From: Prunus persica
Taxonomy: Eukaryota; Streptophyta; Magnoliopsida; Rosales; Rosaceae
Assembly (NCBI RefSeq): GCF_000346465.2
Contig: NC_034010.1
Coordinates: 27,242,643 to 27,306,642 of the forward strand
Length of the DNA: 64,000 bases
Reading direction: 5' to 3'
Below, one piece after another: positions 33,843 to 45,071 of this stretch (position 1 is the stretch's first letter; every line of letters starts with the position of its first letter). The notes under the pieces were generated by a model, which ran no database searches, had not been told where the DNA came from, and saw only the letters and a list, made by a program, of their open reading frames with translations. Both the position numbers and the translations under genes were made by a program.

Positions 33843-35388
33843 TCAACTATGAGACTTGGTTGCTAAATGAGCCACAGCTGCTGTCTTCTTCTGGAGCTCT
33901 GGCTTGTTGCTTCCAACAAGTTTGTCCACTTGTCTTCCATCTTTAAGAAAAATAAATGTCGGAGTGGCCTTTATATCCCATGAAGTACTCAACTCCTGCA
34001 CCCCAGAAAAAAAAAAGAAGCATCATTCATAAAACGATTGCTACATTATATGGATCAGAATAAAGAGAAGTGAAAATTTCATTGGAATCTGCATTTCTAT
34101 ACTTCTCTGTTAGTACGCAGATTATGCGACAAACAAGAAATAATTCTCACTTACAGCAAGATCATCGACATCCAAGGTTAGAAATACGATAGAAGGATAC
34201 TTGTCAGCAAGCTCACAGTAGGCTGGTGCAATCATTATACAAGGTCTACACCACGATGCACTGAAATTTGCTACAACCTGTTGCAACAGTTCGATAAAGA
34301 ACATCGTATTCATATGAGAGAAAATTAGACATGCTGGATTTAGCAAGGATTTTTGTTTTCTTTGGTAACAATACTAGTTTGAACAATGTTCCTTCTGGAG
34401 AATAATTAGACAAAAAATAGCTTTAATGTTGCGTATGATTTTGTTAATTAAAACGTTACTTCGAAATATTGGCAGGTTTTGCTGGGGGTTCTGTATAATA
34501 AACTGTAGGGAGGACTACATGTGAGAATGTTATGGCTAAGGCTTCATGATAAGAAAGATGATGAAATTGGTGCTCAAAGTTCCATCTGATGTTTCTCTTC
34601 CAGATTCTTTATAATTTTTGTTCAACTTTATTTAGGAAAGAACACTAGAAACTTACAATCTTGCCATCCTTGACTGCTTCTGATAACTTTGCCTCCCAAC
34701 TTTCCATGGTCTTTATAAGGTGCACATTTCCACTGGCAAGACAACCCTCAAAATGAATCTCGTCGCTATTATGCCCGGAGCACTGCAAGAATCAAAGCAT
34801 TTCCTCAGATGATGCAGCAAAAGGTCATTGATCTTAGAGGCCAATGAGGAAGCACACTATAATTTTTCTGAGTTGTCCTCCTTGTACAATGAAACTTACC
34901 ATAGAACAGCAACTTCCCATTTGAGTGTGCACAGCAAAATGGGAACAGATTTATCAAGAACATCTAAACAAAACAAACAAAAACAAAAACAAAAATCCTT
35001 GTCAGGCAACCAAAATATACTACTGAGACTAGTTCTGGTGTGTATTTGATTCAGAATGCATATACATTTTGCATAACAAGAATTAAAACCACCCCCCCCC
35101 CCCAAAAAGGGTCCTCATTAATTTCTCTAACTCTTCTCCATGAAAATCTACAAGGAAAAGACTATTAGCATATGGAACCCTTAGCATTGGTCCTAATCTC
35201 ATGAACAATACATAATAATTTGAGATATGGTGGAATTCTTTTGTCAAATTATATAATCACATAAAAAAAGAAATCCCAATCCCAAAATATGACAAAGAAA
35301 AATGCAGAAACTGTTTTTTAAACACCGCCATTAGAAGATGTACCTTTGGCAAGATTTCATGGCGATGAAAGCCTAATCCGCAACCAAG
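33843..35388 (-). CDS. Thioredoxin h-like protein, unusual WCRPC site, start codon unclear
   Basis: Exons on the minus strand: (35388)-35344, 34782-34657, 34277-34155 and 33995-33843, all in phase 0. Product: GCGLGFHRHEILPK, CSGHNSDEIHFEG ... MESWEAKLSEAVKDGKI, VVANFSASWCRPCIMIAPAY ... and WDIKATPTFIFLKDG ... ending KSHS. This is the complete thioredoxin fold with the cis-Pro loop ATPT, closest to the h-type subgroup with an N-terminal MGxC (Arabidopsis TRXh9 type). Two oddities: the redox site is WCRPC where family members usually have WCGPC, and the codon where the N-terminal Met is expected (before GCGLG) is CTT, with no in-frame ATG before an upstream stop. Translation could start at 34707 (MESWEAK), giving a 108-aa protein. 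A non-annotated leader exon or a decaying paralogue are alternatives. Confidence 0.7.
35092..35103. repeat. Poly(C) run of 12 in the first thioredoxin-like intron
   Basis: An isolated homopolymer of 12 C residues between AAAACCA and AAAAAGG in the intron between the first two exons of the thioredoxin-like gene. Its length may be uncertain in the assembly. Confidence 0.9.
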
Positions 35389-35928
35389 GAAGAAGAACAA
35401 AACCTTGAAATTGGGATTAAGGTGATGGAAGAAAGTAAAATGAGAAGAATCAAAAATTTATGGAGGTTAATCCAAGAAAAATGGGAAAATCAGTGTTGAA
35501 ACGACAACAGGCTGGCTTGCCATATATGCAGGTGTAATTAACGCCGCATAAAGAATTAGATATTGGACCAAACACAAATAAATAATATGGCAACATGAGG
35601 AATGTTAATTTTGTTGGCCAATTTCAAGTTTTCCAACAGAAATATGAGTTGTAAATGTTTGCCTCAACGAATCAAATTTCCAACAGATAATTGTATGGCT
35701 GTTGTTTATCTCAGAGTAGGTAAAATTAGTTGTCTTAATATTTGGACATAATTTCAAGTCAATCGGTTTTAGGTAGACCCTAACTAGTCAAACATTTTAA
35801 ACCTAAACTTCACTTTTAAGGGCGTTAAGAAATCTTGTTTTATTTGTTTTGTTTGAATCTTTTCCCATTTTATGGATGCTTTACATCATTATATTGTTTG
35901 CATTTGGGATTTGATGCTTAATCAATGT

Positions 35929-36500
35929 TCGAAAAATCGTTAGGCGGTAGGCGCGAGGCGGGCGCCTAGGCATTTTTATTTTTAAAAATAATAATTATAT
36001 TGTATTATGAATTATAAATTTATACCAAAGTCAAAGTTAATAAAATATATATGTGAGTCATATTATATATACTTTTATATAAATTAGGGGGTTGAAATAA
36101 AAATACAATTAGGTTCTGTTTTAGTATATAAGCTCAAGCCCATAAGAGAACTTTGTTAAAATACCAGCCCATGAGTGAAACAGAGTGTTTCACTAACCCT
36201 CATCTCTCCGCCTCCATCACCTCCCATCTCTCTCTACCTCCATCGTCTCTCCTCTTTCTCTGCCTCTAGCTATAAAGAAAAGAAGAAAAATTCAAAGATG
36301 CCTCTGATGAGTAGAGAAGAAGCCGTCGCTGCCACTGGTTGGGGCGAGAAGAGTAGAGAAGCATCCACCCGACCCGCCCAGGACGCCTAGGCGGGCACCC
36401 ATGCGCCGCCTAACTCCCTGGAGCCTACTCCTAACGATTAGGGTGAAATCGCGGCGGTATCGTCCCACCGCCTATGCAGCCGCTAAGCCGATTTTTCAAG
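35929..36500. mobile_element. TIR element with GC-rich ends, about 570 bp
   Basis: The left end reads CGAAAAATCGTTAGGCGGTA and then GGCGCGAGGCGGGCGCCTAGGC. The right end, reverse-complemented, reads GAAAAATCGGCTTAGCGGCT followed by GCATAGGCGGTGGG. The ends are GC-rich with GCCTAGGCG-type palindromes while the interior is AT-rich. An internal plus-strand open frame (about 36175-36390) has no family match. No transposase is present; target duplications are unclear. It fits a non-autonomous DNA transposon. Confidence 0.6.
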
Positions 36501-36745
36501 CAGCTTAATCTGTCACTCTTAACAAAATTTGTGGCTGAAGGGAGTCTTGTTGTAGGGAAACATATATGAAATGAAAATGCAGGTGCCAAAAATTTAATGC
36601 AAGTTTTGAAAATAATGTTGGTCTTTAGAAGCTAGTAGCTACTACTAGCAAGCAAAATGTTAATCAGGAGATTGTGATACAGAAAACAATACAGCATTGA
36701 ACATTATTTCCCAATTGCATAGAGAAGAACAGAAGGCTAAAGATT

Positions 36746-38733
36746 TCACGGGGTTTGCACGTCAAACTCAGACTCAGAGGATGGCCTAGTTTTCGTGTCA
36801 GATTGCCGAATTTCCTCTATCATTCTAACAACTTCATCCATGCTGGGGCGTGCCTCGGGCAACTTTGATACACATGCCAATGCAATCTGAAGCATCTGCA
36901 CCATCTCTTCTTCAATGTGTTGTTGTCTTAGCAGCTCCAGATCAAAAACCTCAGCTGTCCATTCTTCACGCACGACAGACTTTACCCACCTTGGGAGATC
37001 AATCACACTGTCATGTCCTGGATATTGAAGTGTGGTTTTGCCAGTCAGCATTTCGAGGAGGAGCACGCCGAAGCTGTAAACATCAGATTTATGAGAGATT
37101 TTCCGCATGTCGGTTGCCTCAGGAGCACGATATCCAGTGGCTCGTGACATGGTTGCAGGGAAGTTCATTAGAGGACTCAACCCAACATCAGTGATGCAAG
37201 CTTCAAGGTCTTGGGTTAGGAGGACATTGGTGGACTTTATGTTGCCATGGCTGCATTTAGCACCCTCAGAATGAATGTGGGCAATTCCCTTGGCAACTCC
37301 AAGAGAAATCTTTACTCTTGAATCCCAGTCTAGTGGAGACCTTCCAGCATCCCTGCTTCCTGTAAATGCATGGAAACAAAAGGAAAAAAAAAAATTGGCA
37401 AAACCAGTTAAAGTAATTATAATTAGACATTAGGATTTAGATTAGGCATACCATGCAAGTGTGCAAACAAGCTTCCTGCTGGCATGTAGTTGTAGACCAA
37501 AAGCTTCTCATCCTTGGAGTAATAATAAGCGCGCGGAGGCACAACATTTGGGTGCTTCCCAACTCTCTCCACCACCTCCATATGCTGCTCAAACTCCCTC
37601 TTACCCACAATAACTTCCCTTAGCCTCTTCACCACAACTGTTGTTTCCTCATCCAAAACAGCTTTATAAGTTGTCCCATAACTTCCTTTACCAAGAACTT
37701 CAGCCGATGCCCTCAGTAGATCCTCAAGATCAAAGTTGAAATAGCATCCATCAAAGAAGAACAATTTGTTCTTCTCTGCCTCTTGCACTCCACTCCCAAA
37801 ATCTTTAGGCATCTCACTCTTTCCATCACCAGAGGCCTTCCCTTTCAGCCCTTCTTTGCTAGTCCTTTTCAAACAGCATATGACAATCATCAGGACTAAA
37901 ACAACCAACACTGCAGAGCCCCCAATTGCCACAGCAGTAATATAACCATGGCCAAGTTTTTTGATGAGGGTAGCATGGTGATTTTTCTGGACTGTTGGTG
38001 AGGGTGGAAAGTAAGTAGGGGAAGCAGAAGGTGAAGAGGAGGTCTTGGAACAATTTTTGAGAGGTGCCCCACATAACTGAGGATTCCCAGTAAATGAAGA
38101 ATCAGGGTAACCTTTTAGGGAATATGGAATTGATCCATTGAAGTTGTTATAGCTCATATTCAAAAGCTTAAGCTTTGGGAGGTTCAGATTAGGTATGGCT
38201 CCAGAGAGGGAATTATTTTGGAGGCTCAATGCGGTGAGGCGTGTCAGATTCTGAACTGTTGTTGGAATGTCTCCAGAAAAGGAGTTAAAGGAGAAGTCTA
38301 ACAAAATGAGGTTGGGGGACAGAGAGGCAGGAAACACACCAGAGAAGTTATTGTGTTGGAGGTAAAGATACTCCAAAGAAGGAATGGATAGGATATCAGA
38401 AGGAAGACTTCCATAGAGGAAATTGGAGTGAAGGCTCAGGACTCTAAGAGCAGCAAGCTTGCCTATACTGTTGGCTGGGATGGAGCCAAAGAGTCCAACA
38501 GCTGGAAGATGGATGGCAGTGACACTAGTTTTGTTTAGATTGCAAGTGATTCCTACCCAAGAGGCACAAACTGGTGCAGCAGCGTTCCAGTTGAGCTTTT
38601 GGGTATGGCCGACAGCGGCAGCAAACTTAAGGAGGGCTTGTCTGTCAGAATTCAGGTCAGCAATAACCGAGGAAGGGAAATGCCGGATAAGGAAAAGGAA
38701 AATAAGTGCAGCAATGGAGAACTGAAGCTTCAT
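36746..38733 (-). CDS. LRR receptor-like pseudokinase (At5g58300 type)
   Basis: Two exons: 38733-37452 and 37359-36746; 1896 nt, 631 aa. The ATG at 38733 starts a clear signal peptide (MKLQFSIAALIFLFLIRHF). Then come the LRR N-cap (DRQALLKFAAAV ... CASWVGITC), about five to six LRRs (residues 70-215; LSLHSNFLYGSLP, LYLQHNNFSGVFP), a Pro/Ser stem, one membrane helix (about 263-288) and a kinase domain (about 345-615). The domain keeps the Gly loop (LGKGSYGTTYKA) and the ATP-site Lys (VVVKRL). The catalytic loop reads CSHGNIKSTN where active kinases have HRD, and the metal motif reads TDVGL where they have DFG. It belongs to LRR subfamily III, whose members act as signalling scaffolds, and is named a probable inactive receptor kinase in Arabidopsis. 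The HG|GS junction is as in relatives. Confidence 0.93.
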
Positions 38734-41700
38734 GGTTATCTGCTTAGAATGAAAATGATTCAATTATGAGAGTCCTTGTTCTTCTCCTGGTACAATAAGA
38801 AAAAACCAGAACACAAAGTTAGTTAATCATGCACGTGGCATACAGATAGCAGAGAAGATTTGACTACCTTTCAAAGGAAAATGCTGTCATAATGTTCTGT
38901 TCCGAAGAGTGGCAAAGAACCACTCAAGTATGAGTTGGTGAAATTCCAGAGAATTGATCATACTATCTTTGAAAAGTGTAGTGCTAGAGAGGGCATTTTA
39001 AAGTTCTAAATTCATATTGTGTATGATAAATTTCTCTTAGGTTCATAGATGATAAAGAAGGTACAGAAGATAAAATACAATCCAATAGGAAAGTAATAAA
39101 ATAAAAATAAAAATAAAAAATAAAAAAAACCTACTCGGTCGGCATGGCATGTAAAGATCACATAACTTGAGACAGATTCCATTATGCACAAAGAAACATG
39201 CTACCCTGTCCTGATTCTTATGATTACCTAAAGAGAATAAATTCATCAACACTGTTTCTCTTATTGGTTGAGAAAATTACTATGGCTACCAAATATGAAT
39301 TCACCATGTGTGCGTATCGACTTTACCCACTAGAAAAGAACATAAAAAACAGCCAAACATACTTTACCCACTATGCAAAACAAAAATCTAATTGTGAAAA
39401 GTTCTCCCCATTTTTAGATGGATTAATCATGGCATTTCTATCCTTAACACTGAAGTTTTGTACTTACTGTGCAGAGTTAGCAGTAACAGAATCGATACAT
39501 GGGTTTAATTACTTGGAATTTCATTGATGAAAAATAAAGGAAAAAAAGGAAAGGCATCCCTACCAACTTTTTTAAATTGGAAAAGCAAAGTGCACTTTCT
39601 TTAGCCAAAAGAAAAAGAAAAAAAGAAAAGCCAACTGAAGAAAAAGGAGAGGTTAGTCACCAAAAATTAAGCTGCACTTTCTCCCTCAACATAAACAGAG
39701 CACTTAAAAGTTTGAAAACTAGTGGAAAAAGTAATCAATATACAAAGCAAAGTGGTTGCCAAGAAAGAATCCAAGAAGAAGATAGCCTTCATAAAGAAAA
39801 AGCAAAAGTTCAATTCTCTGTTCTGTAAAAAGGGTGAAGGTATTGTATTGCATTGTGCAGAATTTCACATGATTTAGTTGCTATTTTGGTAGGTAGCTTG
39901 CTTGAGAACCAAAATAGATGAAAATAAGACAACATGGAAGCCAATGGGAAAGAACTAAGACACAAAAGTAAGCCTGTTAAATATGTCAATAAAACTATGG
40001 AAAAGAAATTGCAAAGAGTAGAGTGAGAAAGCACAAACAAGTACCTGATAGATTTTACATGTATTTATACATGCATGCAGTTCAAGCCTATAGTTGTTGC
40101 AGATCTGTCAAACCAGTTTTGTAATCATATTCATAAACAAAGATGCAAATGTATTGATTCATAACTAAAAACTTTGGAAACCAACTTCAGGCTAAAACCT
40201 CAGATATGCATAATCCAGTTCAAACTCCGGAATTTCGTTTGTCGAGAACATTCACTGCTTAAGAGTCTGCTACGCTGCAGTACAGAACCTTATAGGACTG
40301 TTAAAGAGCATAAATTTGAACAAAACGGGAACATTTTTTTTTATTGCCTAGAGTGCAATGCCATATTTGATTTAGAAACGGAAGTTTCTCATAAGTTTAC
40401 TGATTGCATTGCAGGAGTTATGAGCCAAAAAATAAAAAATAAAAAGAAGAGTCTGGTATATGAAGTCTAAAAGGAATAATTAATATAATTATTAAATAGG
40501 GGACGATTCATTCTTCAACAGTAACGTCGGCAATTATAAAGGAATTGAAATCAGAGCATTTCACAACCAAAAAAGCTAATACTGCATTAATGGTGTTTCG
40601 TGTTAAAGATTAAAGAAAGGAAAAAAATAGTGCATGCGCAGTAGAGAGCAAAATGCTTTCATGTCTTTGTGCTGCCTCTGATGTTTTTTGTTTTTTTTGC
40701 TGCTAATGATGAATTGAATTCACATATCAAAATGTTGTTATGCATTATCATCTCTTGTTTTGACTTCAAACCCAACATCAGAACTATAATTGTGTTATGT
40801 TAGGTTAGGTTAGGTTAGGTCATACCTAAAGAAAATTCTTCAACTCACAAGTCACATGGTAGGGTATGGGTCTCCTTGATAAAGTGTAATTTCTGAACCT
40901 TTTGTTTTTCTGATAGGAAATATGGATATAAATGACAAACCAGGATTCCCGGTTCGAGTCCCGGGCAACCCATTTGAAACTGACATTGATGTCACTTGGA
41001 AGACTATCCTTATTATGGTAGTTGGCTGTTGGCATGTATTGTCTCATGGGCGCCATTTGAATTATCATCAGAAATCTCCAATGTTGATGGGAGATGGAGA
41101 CGAACATGGCGCATACACGAGTGAGTGACTCTCAATCGTCAATCAATGTGGTTCCCACGGTAGTAGAGACTCACACTGACCTGACCCTAGCAAAACTGAT
41201 TGAGACGAGACAATGCCGCAATCTCATTGACTCGTTTGTGCGACTTTAGAACCTTGGTTAATAGTTAAACAACATCTCATACTAATCTTGGCAACTTCAT
41301 GGAATAAGTCTAAAGATCATCAGTAGGAGACTTAAGGACAGAAGCAGGGTTGCTAACCTATAATGATGAAGAGCCTGGAGCCACCTTATAAACGTAAAAT
41401 TAAAGGGCCATTAAAACACCGGCCTCAAATGGAAGCACAGGGCCTATATCCTCAAATCGCATCTTAAAACAGTCATTAAAACACTACAAAGGCACACAGT
41501 TGCTATAATACCCAAGAACAGCCTCCATTAGAAGAAAAATAGTAAAATCACTTCACAAAAATGGGTAGTTTGTAAACAGGACGAACATTATAAATCAGAG
41601 AAACTACGAATCATGCCATGCTTTTGCTTCAGCAGTTAGTCTGTGATTTACTTTTATTTGCCCCTGTGGGGCCATCTTAACTTTGAAATTTCCAAAGTTA

Positions 41701-41879
41701 GCTCTTGCGGTACAAGGTAATTTAAACCTGTGAAACTCAAATCTGCAAAACAATGCAAGGTAACCTACACCAACAATCTGAGATGATGGCCAAAGACTTG
41801 CGCATTATTTACAAACTCCTGTATCAAAACAAAACAGAAGATAAATGGAAGGGGAATGAACAAAATCTAGAGAAAACAA
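38734..41879. other. Gene-free DNA between the RLK and COA1-like genes
   Basis: Probably holds the RLK 5' leader (left) and the COA1-like 3' UTR (right). A short TTAGG run (40797-40820) and a tRNA T-arm-like stretch (40951-40972) are present, but neither makes a gene. Open frames here are AT-rich and unrelated to known families. Confidence 0.5.
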
Positions 41880-43750
41880 TCACTGTGACCCATCCTTTTC
41901 AAGCTTCTCAATTTCTTCGCGGTGCTTTCTTTCTGCCTCCTGAAGTTCTCTTTCAGCATCCTCCTCTTCTTCAATCTGATCAAGACTATCAAACTCCTTG
42001 GTTGCAGCCATTGCTTTCACAACCGGATCTCTCAGCTCAGCTATCAGTCCACCACCAACTTTGTACTCTTCTTCATCACCAATCAGAAATAAGCGCTGGT
42101 CAGGCCCTGATGCCATGGGAATGTCAACTGCCAGTAGCTTCATATCATACTGCATAAGAAGAAGGCACCCAAATGCTTCAATAAGAAAAACTTGACCGTC
42201 CAAGTACCCCCAAAGTCATAAAATAAACAATCTACAGGTTTTCAACAGTTCGTCTACTAACTGACTAATGTAAAGCATCAATATGGGGCAGAGCATGCAC
42301 TTCGCTTGAGAGGCACACACGCTGTGGAGGAAACCTTTACCAGAAGAATCACAGTAGCACATACAAACACTGCAGTATGCGTTTACAAATACAACATTCT
42401 TGTGATGTACATTTCTCTACACTGGTACATTTCTCTACACTGTCAACTGGGGCATGAAACTAGTTTAGTTTCAACTTCCATTTGGTGCCACAAGAGGGGA
42501 TCAACGAAGAACATTGAAATGAAAACTCATGCTTATGAAGAGAAAAACTTAGAAGCAAACAGCATAGCACAAACACAAACCTGGCCTTTTTTCTTCTTTA
42601 CTTCGACACTGACCAGACCCTTTCTCTCAGAGCCTCGTACTGGGAAAATGAGGAAACACCGCTTGCTCCTAAAAGTTGGCTTGAACTTCTTTAGTGTAAC
42701 CCCACCTCCGGACATGACATAGGCTCTTAGGTCTGATCCTGAGAGAGGGGCACCCATAACCTCAAGAATCCCAGCAGAAGTGTTAAGCCTCCTCATGGCA
42801 ATTCTATAAACTTTATCAGGATTGATTGTGAATCTTGAGCGGATATGAAGGCCCTAAGAGTAGCGAAAAAGCACATAAATTTCAAATGCTGATCTATAAT
42901 GTAAACCAAGATTTCTAAACAACAGGAAATCCATATGTACTGGATAAGATCAGGCTTTGGGTTCCTAGTTCCTACCATCTTACAGAAGAAGACTTCAACT
43001 TGTGATCATAAATAGACTCCAACAACAATAACAAATGAACCCATTGAAGGTGTCACTCAGTCACTGCATTGAGTCATCTAGAAGCCTACTATAACACCAT
43101 AACTGTTTCAATGAGTTGGGAATTCATTTTAAATCTACCACAGAGCTTGTAAGACTACAGTTTCAAATCACCAAATTCACAAAGCGCATTGTACGTTTTC
43201 AACTGCTCAACGTTATTGCACGATCAACTAAGGATTTAGAGTAACTTACAGCGAAGGCGACAATGGCAGAAGAAAGGGCAAGAAAGCCATACTTGGCCAT
43301 CCCTTCAGAGAGTCCAACGAAGGTGCTAGCAATCCCAAACATGACCCTCCATAGCAAAGCACACACCACTAGTGCTCCAACGCCCAAGAGCACCAGATTG
43401 TTCCTCTTCCAGAACGCCTCAATCTGCAACCCTATGGCCTCCTGGTACCGCGAGAAAGCCGAGGTGGCGGCGGAGAGCGGCTTATCGAACACCTTCTTCG
43501 CATTGACTTTGCTGAAATTCGGTGGCTTGAAGGAGAAGAACCTCAGGCCAAGGCCTAGGCCCAGCCCCGGCCCGGAGGAGCTGCCACCGCCGCCGACGAC
43601 TGGTTTTGGGTGAGAGGGGAATTGGGGAAGAGGCCCATTGTTGGAGTGGTAGGTCCTCCTGGAACTGGTGAGTGGGGACGAGGGTTTTGCGATTTGATTG
43701 TGGTGAAATCTGAGCAGACCTTGGATGATTCGAGACGAGGGTTTTGACAT
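41880..43750 (-). CDS. COA1/TIM21-like mitochondrial inner-membrane protein
   Basis: Three exons: 43750-43250, 42853-42581, 42149-41880; 1044 nt, 347 aa. The N-terminus (MSKPSSRIIQGLLRFHHNQI, then SSRRTYHS) is basic, Ser-rich and lacks acids, as in a mitochondrial presequence. A Gly-rich linker follows, then one or two hydrophobic segments (LVLLGVGALVVCALLW; YGFLALSSAIVAFA). The rest (GLHIRSRFTINPDKVYRIAM ... RLNTSAGILEVMGAPLSGSD ... FLIFPVRGSERKGLVSVEV) resembles the membrane-anchored alpha/beta fold shared by COA1 (cytochrome oxidase assembly factor 1) and TIM21. The C-terminus is an acidic/basic coiled coil (EEEEDAERELQEAERKHREE). All junctions are phase 0. The gene is real; the COA1-like name is a family inference from the fold pattern and has moderate support. 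Confidence 0.7.
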
Positions 43751-44387
43751 TTGAATTTTGTTTTAGGGATTTGATTTCGGATTTTGAAATGAACCAGCTT
43801 TCACCAAATGCACAAACTTTACTCGGATCAATAACCAAAATCAAAGCTTTCTCTCACCTGCCCACATTTCCCACCATTAAAGTACAAGGGTAATTTTCTT
43901 TGCTCTCTTCACTCAAAACTCATAAGCACGCGGTCGTTTTTGGTAAACCGCCATGGATTCTTTCTGTTCTGAACCAGAGGACCTTTGGGTTTACTCCTTC
44001 CCTTCACCTGACTGATTCTAGTTAATAAACAAACCGTTGTATACAACGGAAAATGAAAACCCTGCAAAAATGACTTTGGTGAAGTGTGAGGCTTTTTTGG
44101 CTGAAAAATAAAAAGAGTGCGGCCTTTTTTACTTTTTTGGTCAACGCTCAAATGGGAGTTTGGTCAAGCCTTAGACAACCAATGCGAGAAGCAAATGGGC
44201 TCTTTATGTGAGCTACATTCATGGGTCCATTTTGGCACAGAAAAACCCAATAGTGAACCAAACATCCTGGGATGCGTTTTTTAATCCCAAGTTGTGAGTT
44301 AACGAAAATTCTCTTTATTTGAGGCCTTTTGGGGTTTGGTTTCAGACAGTGAGTTAACTTGACAAGTATTCTTTTATAACCTCAGTG
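43751..44387. other. Promoter side of the COA1-like gene
   Basis: No gene seen; expected to contain the 5' leader and promoter of the COA1-like gene. Open frames are short. Confidence 0.5.
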
Positions 44388-44533
44388 AGGAACAGCGCAA
44401 AGAAGATTTTTCTATTTGAATGGATAAAAGTTAGAAGAAGACCAAGGGCAGTGAAGAGCTTATTAGCAACATCTTCATAGCAAAGTGCCTCAGAAAAACT
44501 GCACAACCAACACAACTCATAATAACCGACCCC
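44388..44533. repeat. Dispersed duplicate, copy 1 (pairs with 56068-56270)
   Basis: Starts GAGGAACAGCGCAAAGAAG and includes CTATTTGAATGGATAAAAG, GCAGTGAAGAGCTTATTAGC and GCCTCAGAAAAACTGCACAA; ends AACTCATAATAACCGACCC. The same bases occur in order at 56068-56270, where about 55 bp of extra sequence is found before the last block. Confidence 0.85.
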
Positions 44534-45071
44534 AGCAAGGGCGGAACTAGGAAGGGGCTCAGCTGCAGCCCAGTGCTAAGTTTCCATTTAGGCTGGAATG
44601 TATGAATAAAATATACTAGAATTAAATATTAGCCCACAAATATCCACACAGAGCAGCTGTTTTTTTCTCTGCCCACGACAAGAAGCTAGGCAGGCCAGAC
44701 AAGAGTGAGGCCTGAAGATATGCAAAGCTCTTTCACTTTGATGTCGTAGTTGTAATATGTGTAAATAGGAGTCTTGTGTATAAATCACATATTTTTGTGA
44801 CACTGATACTAGATTATTCAAATCTGGTGTTGTGGCAGTTATAGGTATCATGCCGATATTTGATGCCAACCAGTGCAACTCTAGAGAAGAGAATGCACAT
44901 TTTGAAAAGCCATTGGAACTCAAATTACATTTACAAGAAGATAGCTAAAGATTGTGGGTGCTTTTGTCAATCAGTTTGTTGGTGCTTATGTAAATTATCT
45001 GATTGGTGCTTTTTATGTTTTATACTTTGTCCTTGCACTTATTTTTCCATCTTAAAATTCAGCCTTTCATT
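44534..45071. other. Intergenic DNA without a supported gene
   Basis: Begins directly after the dispersed repeat with a CTCAGCTGCAGCCCAGTGC motif. No coding similarity was recognised on either strand. Confidence 0.45.

Noticed and set aside
35896..36520. Possible small protein gene at 36175-36390
   Set aside because: Lies wholly inside a TIR element and has no recognisable homologue.
40797..40820. TTAGG tandem run resembling an insect-type telomere repeat
   Set aside because: Only about four units in an intergenic region; plant telomeres use TTTAGGG and no longer array is present.
40951..40972. tRNA-like T-arm (GGTTCGAGTCCCGGGCAACC)
   Set aside because: Looks like the 3' half of a tRNA, but no D-arm, anticodon arm or pairing 5' acceptor strand lies upstream; at most a relic.
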